Part shown: positions 57,625-64,000 of the stretch, in pieces
Numbering within the stretch: the first letter of the stretch is position 1
Layout of the letters: every line of letters starts with the position of its first letter
NCBI GenBank assembly: GCA_963734815.1
Contig: CAVTIH010000002.1
Coordinates: 1,736,001 to 1,800,000 of the forward strand
DNA: 64,000 nt
Source: Palsa-744 sp963734815
GTDB lineage: Bacteria > Actinomycetota > Thermoleophilia > Solirubrobacterales > Solirubrobacteraceae
Direction of reading: 5' to 3'
Translations under genes and position numbers: made by a program
Notes under the pieces: generated by a model
The model's input: the letters and a program-made list of their open reading frames with translations, nothing else
What the model was told of the DNA's origin: nothing
The model's database searches: none

Positions 57625-59685
57625 ATGACCGCATCGCCTGGAACCGAAGCCGACCGCGGCAGCGAAGCCTCCGACCGCGGCAGCGAACCCGACCGCGGCG
57701 CGCTGCCCGACCGCGACCAGGGTGTGCTGCCCGACCGTGACCGCGGCGCACTGCCACCGGGACCAAAGCTGCCCTACACCCTGCAGACCCTGCTGGTGTG
57801 GCAGTTCACCGGCCCATTTCTGCGCTACTGCCGCCGCCGGTATGGACCGACTTTCACGGTCCGTGCCTATCCGGCGAAAGCGATGATCTACGTCACCGAC
57901 CCCGACGACGTGAAGGCCGTGTTCGCCGCCGATCCCAGCGTCCTGCATGCCGGTGAGGCCAATGCGATCCTCGGTCCAGTGCTCGGCCGGCGCTCGATCC
58001 TGCTGGCCGACGAGGACGAGCATTTGCGCCGCCGGCGCCTGATGCTGCCCTTCTTCCACGGTGACAGCGTGCGTCGCTACACCGAAGTCGTCAACGAGAT
58101 CGCCGACGCCGAGATCGCCACCTGGCCGCAGGGAAAGCCGATCCGCCTGCACGAGCGGATGCAGGCGATCACTCTGGAGGTCATCCTCCGCGCCGTCATC
58201 GGGGTCGAGGACCCGGCACGCCTGGCGCGGCTCCGTCTCGCGCTGCGACGGACAGTCGAGCTCACAACCCCGGTCTTGCTGATGTGGGCGTGGCCGGCGC
58301 TCGGCCGAGTTGGTATCTGGCGCCGTCAGCTTCGCTGGCAGGCCGAAGCGGAGACTCTGCTGCGCGAGGAGATCGCGTCGCGGCGCTCGGCGCCCGACCT
58401 CGATCGGCGTAGCGACATCCTCTCGATGCTGATACTCGCACGCTACGACGACGACAGCGCGATGGACGACGATGAGTTGCGCGATCAGGTCATGACGATG
58501 CTGCTCGCGGGACACGAGACGACCGCCACCGGCCTGGCGTGGGCGTTCGAGCGCTTGGCCCGCAATCCCGCGGTGCTCGCTCGCGCCGAGCGCGCCGGCC
58601 GCGAGGGCGAGGAGGCCTACCTCGATGCCGTTGTCAAGGAGACGCTGCGCTCACGCCCGGTGATACCCGACGTCGCGCGTTTGGCGGTCAAGCCATTCGC
58701 CCTCGCCGGCTACGACCTGCCGGCGGGAGTCACGCTGATGCCGTCCATCTGCCTCGCCCAGCAGAGCGAGGTCTTTCCCGAACCCCACGCGTTCCGGCCC
58801 GAGCGCTTCCTCGACGAGGCCTCCCCACCACCCTACGGATGGATCCCGTTCGGCGGCGGCCGCCGCCGCTGTCTCGGCGCCGCCTTCGCCACCCTGGAGA
58901 TGCGGCTCGTGATCGAGCGCGTGCTCGCGCAGGTTGAGCTCTCCGCGCCCAACGCCCGCGACGAGTGGGCGCTCCCGCGGCACATCACCCTCGTTCCCGC
59001 CCGCGGCGCCCGGCTCAGGATCCTGCATAGGTATGACTCTGCCGCTGGCCAGCCAGACCACCAGCCGGCGATGGTCGAGCTCGCCGAGCTGACCCCTCCC
59101 CTCCGACACGACGCGGTGCGCGTGCTCGCCGACGCGTTCCTGCACGACCCGGCGTGGGTCGCGATCGGACCCAGAAGCGACGCGGCGCGAGGGCGACTGC
59201 TGCAGCGCTACTACGAGATCGTGGTGGGGGAGGCGCTGCGCTGGGGCGGTCCGCACTGGTGCGCGCTGCGCAACGGCACCGTTGTGGGCGTCGCGTTGAC
59301 CTACGCCGATGGCACACGATTCCCGCCGCCGTATGCGACGCTGCGCGAGACGCCGCCGTTCCTCCGGGCCGGGCCCGGCCCGGGTCTGCGCGCCGCGTTC
59401 GTGGACAGCGTGATGAAGCGCGCACATCCGCACCACGCACATCTGCTGCTGTGGTACCTCGCCGCGCATCCAGACTGCCAGCACCAGGGCGTCGGACGCT
59501 CGCTGCTGCAGCGTGTCATCGCAGAGGCCCAACGCCGCGAGCTACCCATTTACCTCGACACCACCAAGCACGAGAACATCGCTTACTACAAGTCGTTTGG
59601 GTTCCGCCAAACCGGCGAGGCGCGTCTGCCCCGCGACGCGCGTGTCTGGTTCATGCACCGCTCGATCGACGGGGAAGAGCTTTAG
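57625..59685 (+). CDS. Cytochrome P450 fused to a GNAT acetyltransferase
   Basis: A 686-residue single-chain protein. After a Asp/Arg/Gly-rich repeated tail (~40 residues) the P450 domain spans ~45-480: I-helix LLAGHETTATGLAW (~293-306), the ExxR pair in KETLR (E339, R342), and the heme-binding loop FGGGRRRCLGAAFA (Cys416). From about residue 483 a GNAT domain continues: ELTPPLRHDAVRVLADAF, the acetyl-CoA pyrophosphate loop HPDCQHQGVGRSLLQRV (~615-631) and a C-terminal KSFGFRQTGE strand. No stop codon separates them. P450-GNAT fusions are uncommon; hydroxylation followed by acetylation of one product is inferred. A divergent TetR gene flanks it. Confidence 0.93.
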   Translation: MTASPGTEADRGSEASDRGSEPDRGALPDRDQGVLPDRDRGALPPGPKLPYTLQTLLVWQFTGPFLRYCRRRYGPTFTVRAYPAKAMIYVTDPDDVKAVFAADPSVLHAGEANAILGPVLGRRSILLADEDEHLRRRRLMLPFFHGDSVRRYTEVVNEIADAEIATWPQGKPIRLHERMQAITLEVILRAVIGVEDPARLARLRLALRRTVELTTPVLLMWAWPALGRVGIWRRQLRWQAEAETLLREEIASRRSAPDLDRRSDILSMLILARYDDDSAMDDDELRDQVMTMLLAGHETTATGLAWAFERLARNPAVLARAERAGREGEEAYLDAVVKETLRSRPVIPDVARLAVKPFALAGYDLPAGVTLMPSICLAQQSEVFPEPHAFRPERFLDEASPPPYGWIPFGGGRRRCLGAAFATLEMRLVIERVLAQVELSAPNARDEWALPRHITLVPARGARLRILHRYDSAAGQPDHQPAMVELAELTPPLRHDAVRVLADAFLHDPAWVAIGPRSDAARGRLLQRYYEIVVGEALRWGGPHWCALRNGTVVGVALTYADGTRFPPPYATLRETPPFLRAGPGPGLRAAFVDSVMKRAHPHHAHLLLWYLAAHPDCQHQGVGRSLLQRVIAEAQRRELPIYLDTTKHENIAYYKSFGFRQTGEARLPRDARVWFMHRSIDGEEL

Positions 59686-59703
59686 CATTTGGGCCAACTC
59701 GTC

Positions 59704-61500
59704 CTACCGCTCGAGCACCCCCACCACGTTCGAAACCCCCGCGGCGAACGGGAAGTCGGCCTCTGTTTCGGAGAGCACGCGGAACTGGTAGCGGGCGGGG
59801 CCGGGGAGACGGAAGCGGTACAGGTAGGTGAAGCGCCCGCCCGCGTGGGTGTGGATCACGTGGAACTCGATCCAGGGACTGCCGGGGGAGCGGGCCTCGA
59901 GCACGAGCTGCTTGCCGCCCGCTGGGATCGGGCCGCCGCGCAGGCGACCGCTGAAGTGGATCGCGCCGCTCGAGGTTGCGGTGCGCGGGGAGATGTGCAG
60001 GCGCAGCGCGGCGGGAACCGCCAGCGTCAGCGTGCTCAGCGCCGCCGGGGGCACTTCGCCGGGATGGCCTCGGTAGACGATCAGCAGCTTGCTGGAGGGT
60101 AGGTCGCGGGGCAACACGAGGCTCCAGTGGCCGGTCGGCCCCGTGCTCGGGGCGGCGATCAGGCGGCTCGGTGCGCCCTTGTAGGCCGGCAGCTCGCAGA
60201 CGTCCACTTGCGCGTCGGGGATTGGACTGCCGCTCGCCCCGGTCCTGCCCGCCCCGGTTCCGCTCGTGGTCGTGTCGGGGTGGCTCCCGCTAGCCGGGCC
60301 GGTGAGCGTCCCTGCGATCGTGTGTGCGCGACCGTAGCGGGTGCGCAGGCGGGCGCCCCGGTGGCCCTTCCAGCCCGCGGTGAGGACGGGGCTGCCCACT
60401 TGGCTGTGTGCGTCGGCGCTTGGGCTTGGGTTGCATGCACCGGGGGGCGGCCCGGTGCTCGACAGCTGGTTGGCGACGGTGATCTCGCGGTCGAGCACGG
60501 TCGCGGCGTTGCCGGCGGCGTCGGTCACGCTCACGACGAGGTGGTGCTCGCCGTTGGTGAGGGCGGTCGTGTCGAACGGTATGTCAGCGCTCGCTTCGGC
60601 CGGGCAGGGCTGGGTGTAAAGGAAGGCCGGCAGCCCGTCGGTGGTGCCACCGACGTTGTGACAGCGTCCGCCGTCTTCGTTTATCACCTCGTGTGCGAGC
60701 ACCTGGCCATCGACCTTGATAATCGCTTCGTACACGCCGGAGCCGGGGTCCGCCGCGTGGAAGGCCACGTCGCTGGTGCCGCTGACGGTGGGGTCTTCGG
60801 TGAGGTCACCGCTCACCGCGGAGACGGTGGGGCCCGTTGGCTGGGAGAGGGTGATGTCCGCGGCGAAGAGCTCGACCTCGGCGTCGTAGGTGATTTTGCC
60901 GCCTTCGTTGGTTGGGCATGGCTTTATGTAATCCGATCCACAGTAAGCACTCAGAGAAAGGTATGGGCCGTTGAGTTCAGTGCTGGAAACAATCACACGA
61001 TTTTCTGGAGCGAACGGATAGGCAAGGCTACCCTCGCCTGTGCATCCTTGACTGGCTATGCACTCATCGAAAATGTGTGTAGTAGGTCCAATCGCAGGAT
61101 CTGCGGCCAGCCAAAAAAGATAGGAGGCTTCTGTAGTTCCTCCGCCTGGTGTCTCACCCGCGCGCCACAAAGTCGCTTTAGTAATAACGTCGCCTCCTGG
61201 TGCCTTGAAGGCCCACGTAGCCTCGTCGTTTTCGGTGTCAGAAAGGTGGGCATAGCCAGCATCAAGGGCCGCAATCAGTCCGCCCCCGGATTCGCACGTG
61301 TTCAGGGTCGGATCGAAACTGGGATGTTCCGACGGGCTCCACCCATCCGTAGGAGCAACCTGCCCGGCGGGCGTCCGGCAGGAGTACACGTGGTACTCCC
61401 CCGCCCACGCGTCCCCCGCGAGCACGACCAGCGCGAAACCGGTGGCGAGGCCCACTGCGAGCCCCGCGGCGACCGCTCCTTTCAACTCCCGCAGAGTCAT
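59704..61500 (-). CDS. Large secreted protein with Cys-rich N-domain, mosaic gene
   Basis: A 598-residue exported protein. Signal peptide LKGAVAAGLAVGLATGFALVVLAGDAWA is followed by EYHVYSCRTPAGQVAPTDGW, a Cys-paired ~200-residue domain (concanavalin-like by layout), Ig-like repeats (GSGVYEAIIKVDGQVLAHEVI, NGEHHLVVSVTDAAGNA), and C-terminal beta domains (AALRLHISPRTATSSGAIHF..., GSPWIEFHVIHTHAGGRF). It resembles proteins of Solirubrobacterales of unknown role. DNA of the N-terminal half around 60900-61300 is visibly lower in GC than the 3' half, suggesting mosaic origin. It ends 18 bp from the P450-GNAT gene. Confidence 0.78.
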   Translation of the reverse strand: MTLRELKGAVAAGLAVGLATGFALVVLAGDAWAGEYHVYSCRTPAGQVAPTDGWSPSEHPSFDPTLNTCESGGGLIAALDAGYAHLSDTENDEATWAFKAPGGDVITKATLWRAGETPGGGTTEASYLFWLAADPAIGPTTHIFDECIASQGCTGEGSLAYPFAPENRVIVSSTELNGPYLSLSAYCGSDYIKPCPTNEGGKITYDAEVELFAADITLSQPTGPTVSAVSGDLTEDPTVSGTSDVAFHAADPGSGVYEAIIKVDGQVLAHEVINEDGGRCHNVGGTTDGLPAFLYTQPCPAEASADIPFDTTALTNGEHHLVVSVTDAAGNAATVLDREITVANQLSSTGPPPGACNPSPSADAHSQVGSPVLTAGWKGHRGARLRTRYGRAHTIAGTLTGPASGSHPDTTTSGTGAGRTGASGSPIPDAQVDVCELPAYKGAPSRLIAAPSTGPTGHWSLVLPRDLPSSKLLIVYRGHPGEVPPAALSTLTLAVPAALRLHISPRTATSSGAIHFSGRLRGGPIPAGGKQLVLEARSPGSPWIEFHVIHTHAGGRFTYLYRFRLPGPARYQFRVLSETEADFPFAAGVSNVVGVLER

Positions 61501-61577
61501 CTCCTCCGATATGTCGGTTGGGGGCCGGGTTGTGCCCCCCTGCGAATTGTTCCACGCCCGACCGTGCGGCGCGACGC

Positions 61578-62840
61578 TTACGCGGCGAAGCGCAGCGGCA
61601 GCTCGGCGAGGCCGTAGATGCCGGTGATGCCCTCAAACACCGGCTCGCCGGCGAGTTCCAGGCCCGGCATCCGCGGCGCCAGGAATGCCAGCGCCTCCTG
61701 CAGCTCCACGCGGGCGAGGTTGGCGCCCACGCAGAAGTGCACGCCGGCGCCGAACGTCAGCACGCGGGCGCGGTCACGCTCGGCGACGATGTTGAATTCG
61801 TCCGGGTCTCCCCCCGCCCCACCGGCGCCGTCGCTCTCGGGGAGGTCGCGGTTGCCGGTGAAGGCGCACACCATCACAATCGTGCCGGCGGGGAAGGTGA
61901 CGTCGCGGAAGGTGACCTCCTCGACGAGGATGCGGGCGGTGAAGGGGGTGATCGGCTCGAAGCGCAGCGCCTCCTCGACCGCCTGCGCCGCCAGCTCCGG
62001 CCGTTCCCCGAGCAGCTGCCACTGATCGGGGTGTTCAGCCAGCAGCCTCACCGCGTGCGCGAGCTGGCTCTGGGTCGTGTCCACGCCGCCGATCAGGATG
62101 TTCAGCACGAGGTTCACGCACTCCACGTCCGACAGCCGCTCGCCCCGCTCTTCGGCGGCGATCAGCAGCGAGATCAGGTCCTCGCCGGGGCGCTCGCGGC
62201 GGGCGCGCACCAACCCCCACGCGTACTCGTAAAACTCCGACACCGCCTGTTCGATCGCCGGTTTCTGCTCGGTCATCGAGATCGCGTCGAACTGGCGCTG
62301 GATCCAGTTGGACCAGTGGTGCAGTCGCGGGGCGTCCTCCAAGGGCGCCCCCATCACGTGCGCGATTGCCTGCGAGGGGTAGGGCTTGGCGATGTCGCGC
62401 ACGAACTCGCATTGCGCCATGCCATCCCCCGCGACGCTCATCTCATTCCAAATTGCCTCCAGCAGTTCCCGCATCACCGGGCGGTGGCGCTCGACCGCGC
62501 GCGGGGACAGCGCCGGGTTGACGAGGCTGCGCAGGCGGGTGTGGTCGGGGCCGTTGATGTGCAGGATGTTGCGGCGCATCTCCTCATACAGCGGCCCCTC
62601 GCGCACGTCGAAGATCTGCGCGATCGTCATCCCGGGGAAGATCGCCGCGCGCGTGCGCAGGAAGAACTCGACCGCCTCGCGGTCCAGCACCGCGTAGCCG
62701 TACGGCCCCGTCGCCAGCCACCCGCCGACCGATCGACGATCGGCCAGCAGCTCGCGCATCCTCGCGTGGAAACGCTCCCCCCGCAGCGTCGGGTCGAGGT
62801 AATCGAGGGTGGGCAGCTCCAGCTCATCCACGCGCGGCAT
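61578..62840 (-). CDS. Cytochrome P450
   Basis: A 420-residue soluble bacterial P450. I-helix LNILIGGVDTTQSQLA with the D-T-T acid/alcohol pair, ExxR in EEALRFEP, and heme loop FGAGVHFCVGANLARVEL (Cys near residue 366). The first 40 residues and the HTRLRSLVNPALSPRAV segment are typical. Unlike the P450-GNAT fusion, it is a normal-length class I-type enzyme that needs separate ferredoxin and reductase. No redox partner is adjacent. It is convergent with nothing and lies upstream of the secreted-protein gene on the same strand. Confidence 0.95.
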   Translation of the reverse strand: MPRVDELELPTLDYLDPTLRGERFHARMRELLADRRSVGGWLATGPYGYAVLDREAVEFFLRTRAAIFPGMTIAQIFDVREGPLYEEMRRNILHINGPDHTRLRSLVNPALSPRAVERHRPVMRELLEAIWNEMSVAGDGMAQCEFVRDIAKPYPSQAIAHVMGAPLEDAPRLHHWSNWIQRQFDAISMTEQKPAIEQAVSEFYEYAWGLVRARRERPGEDLISLLIAAEERGERLSDVECVNLVLNILIGGVDTTQSQLAHAVRLLAEHPDQWQLLGERPELAAQAVEEALRFEPITPFTARILVEEVTFRDVTFPAGTIVMVCAFTGNRDLPESDGAGGAGGDPDEFNIVAERDRARVLTFGAGVHFCVGANLARVELQEALAFLAPRMPGLELAGEPVFEGITGIYGLAELPLRFAA

Positions 62841-62966
62841 GCGGCGACGCTACCACGCGCGACACCGCGCGCGGCGCGTCATCCCTCGTCCCTGTTCCCT
62901 CCTGCGCGGCGGTGGAGCCTCCTCCCGCGGAGGTGCATGCGCTCCCATCCGAGGGTTGCTTGCCCA

Positions 62967-62984
62967 CCGCGTGCGCGTACGCGG
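62967..62984 (-). terminator. Short stem-loop after the HU gene
   Basis: CCGCGT (62967-62972) and ACGCGG (62979-62984) pair around GCGCGT. It lies just beyond the HU stop codon on the minus strand. No run of T follows, so intrinsic termination is only possible. Confidence 0.3.
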
Positions 62985-62990
62985 CCCGCT

Positions 62991-63272
62991 CTATTTTTTG
63001 GGGTGTACGATCTGCTTCAAACCGGCTCCGGGACTGAACTTGGGTGCCTTCGAGGCCTTGATTTTGACTTTCTCCCCCGTGCGCGGGTTGACGCCCTGGC
63101 GTGCTGCCCTTTTCACCACGGAGAACTTGCCGAAGCCGGTGATGACGACCTCGTCGCCTTTCTTCAGCGTCTTGCCCACGGTGGTGACGAACGACTCGAG
63201 CGCGCGCGAGGCGTCAGCTTTGGAGAGACCGCTGTCAGAGGACAGCGCGTCGACGAGCTGCGTCTTGTTCAT
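62991..63272 (-). CDS. hup: HU/IHF-family nucleoid DNA-binding protein
   Basis: A 93-residue histone-like protein: MNKTQLVDALSSDSGLSKADASRAL helix, GDEVVITGFGKFSVVKRAARQGVNPRTGEKVKI beta-arms and SKAPKFSPGAGLKQIV end. Conserved GFGKF and the RxGxNPxTG tip, which inserts Pro into the minor groove, identify the family. Length is standard; there is no extended Lys/Ala tail as in mycobacterial HupB. A GAAAGGAAA ribosome-binding site precedes the ATG at 63272. Confidence 0.97.
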   Translation of the reverse strand: MNKTQLVDALSSDSGLSKADASRALESFVTTVGKTLKKGDEVVITGFGKFSVVKRAARQGVNPRTGEKVKIKASKAPKFSPGAGLKQIVHPKK

Positions 63273-63358
63273 GGATGTTTCCTTTCGAGTTGAGGAACAA
63301 GCAAGGCGCGCAGACTAGCGCTATCGGCGGAAAGACCGCTTGCCAGAAAGGAATCCGC

Positions 63359-64000
63359 TTACCGGGCGAGCTTCTTGCCGGGGTTCAACAGCCCCTTGGG
63401 GTCGAACACCCGCTTGATCTCTTCGTGCAGGCGCAGCGCCCCCTCCGGCCACTGTCGGGCCAGCTGGCCGCTCTTGCACAGACCCACGCCGTGCTCGCCG
63501 CTGATCGAGCCGCCGAGCTCGACGGCGAGCGCGAACAGCTCCTCGGTGGCTGCCGCGGCGGCCGCGAGATCGGCCTCGCTGCGCGGATCGACGAGCAGGT
63601 TGGCGTGCACGTTGCCGTCGGCCCCATGCCCCCACGCGCACGAGCGCAACCCGTGGCGCTCGGCGATCTCCGCGAAGCGCGCCAGTGCCTCGGCGAGGCG
63701 CTCGACGGGGACGACCACGTCCTCGCTCACCTTCCCGCCGCGCATCGCGCTCACCGCGCCCGGCACGCGGTCACGCCATTCCCACATCGCCGCGCGGTCG
63801 GGGCGGCGCAGCTGCAGGGCGCCCGAGCCGAGCACCGCCGCCAGCTCGGCGTACGCGGCGCGCGCCTCTTCGCGCGTGCCGTCCACCTCGGCGAGCAGCA
63901 TGAACTCGGCGTGCACCGGCAGCGCCATTCCGTTGCCCCCAGCCCACGCGCCGGCCGCCATCCGCAGCGCCTCGCCATCGAGGAAGTCGAGCGCCGCGGG
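63359..64000 (-). CDS. FAD-linked oxidase C-terminal domain (GlcD/D-lactate dehydrogenase type), partial
   Basis: The visible 213 residues (the gene runs off the window) carry the FAD-linked oxidase C-terminal domain: FMLLAEVDGTREEARAAYAEL, WEWRDRVPGAVSAM, VPVERLAEALARFAEIAERHGL, AWGHGADGNVHANLLVDPRSE (the HxxxGNxH-type motif) and the end GGSISGEHGVGLCKSGQL, FDPKGLLNPGKKLAR. Such flavoproteins oxidise 2-hydroxy acids (glycolate, D-lactate). An internal ATG at 63961 exists but the frame stays open to the edge, so the true start lies outside. Confidence 0.9.
   Translation of the reverse strand, partial: PAALDFLDGEALRMAAGAWAGGNGMALPVHAEFMLLAEVDGTREEARAAYAELAAVLGSGALQLRRPDRAAMWEWRDRVPGAVSAMRGGKVSEDVVVPVERLAEALARFAEIAERHGLRSCAWGHGADGNVHANLLVDPRSEADLAAAAAATEELFALAVELGGSISGEHGVGLCKSGQLARQWPEGALRLHEEIKRVFDPKGLLNPGKKLAR

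Noticed and set aside
62841..62990. Small gene between P450 and HU
   Set aside because: Only short GC-rich frames exist and none has a ribosome-binding site or domain.

Overview
The window is GC-rich actinobacterial DNA. The families present (DUF7144 membrane proteins, RCC1/carboxypeptidase-regulatory secreted proteins, long secreted proteins with charged C-terminal domains, many VapBC loci, class II glutamine amidotransferase, PPK2, frequent ATGA/GTGA gene overlaps) suggest a soil Thermoleophilia/Solirubrobacterales-like organism. That placement is an inference; no rRNA or tRNA gene was seen. No prophage, CRISPR array or replication origin is evident.

Layout. 1-5 kb: DHA2 MFS exporter, VOC protein, QueA-like enzyme, a small conserved protein and a ferritin-like Tat-type secreted protein. 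5-16.7 kb: NarL-type response regulator translationally overlapped with a GT2 glycosyltransferase, then a patch of toxin-antitoxin genes and gene remnants, then a surface-glycan cluster (GT-C-like membrane protein, two tandem paralogous glycosyltransferase-like proteins, a GT2, a Wzx/MATE-type flippase and a methyltransferase). 16.7-20.1 kb: a PASTA-containing secreted protein, a complete 901-bp IS5-family element with perfect 18-bp ends and a likely -1 frameshift, and a low-GC, frameshifted secreted trypsin-like protease. 20.2-28.9 kb: IclR regulator, a 750-bp gene-poor stretch with a repeated 13-mer, then PadR - degenerate ABC ATPase - canonical ABC ATPase - FtsX-type permease, a squalene/phytoene synthase and two small secreted proteins. 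28.9-33.8 kb: ParDE- and VapBC-type modules around a GT-C-like membrane protein and a methyltransferase. 33.8-43.3 kb: SDR protein, two coupled secreted proteins (RCC1 propeller with regulatory repeats, then trypsin-like protease), a permease fragment, a flavodoxin-like reductase and an arginase-family protein. 43.4-49 kb: a tightly overlapped diacylglycerol kinase - PAP2 phosphatase - SulP transporter operon, a P-type ATPase remnant and PPK2. 49-57.5 kb: GH65 phosphorylase with a beta-phosphoglucomutase-like HAD (disaccharide phosphorolysis), two DUF7144 paralogues, VOC, glutamine amidotransferase, peroxiredoxin-like protein, nitronate monooxygenase and TetR. 57.6-64 kb: a cytochrome P450-GNAT fusion, a mosaic secreted protein, a second P450, HU, and a partial FAD-linked oxidase.

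The observations most worth following are the single-chain P450-acetyltransferase fusion behind a tandem 13-bp repeat and a divergent TetR gene; the ABC transporter whose first ATPase has lost the Q-loop Gln, catalytic Glu and switch His while its partner is intact; the coupled lipid kinase/phosphatase/SulP operon; and the tandem glycosyltransferase-like paralogues in the glycan island.
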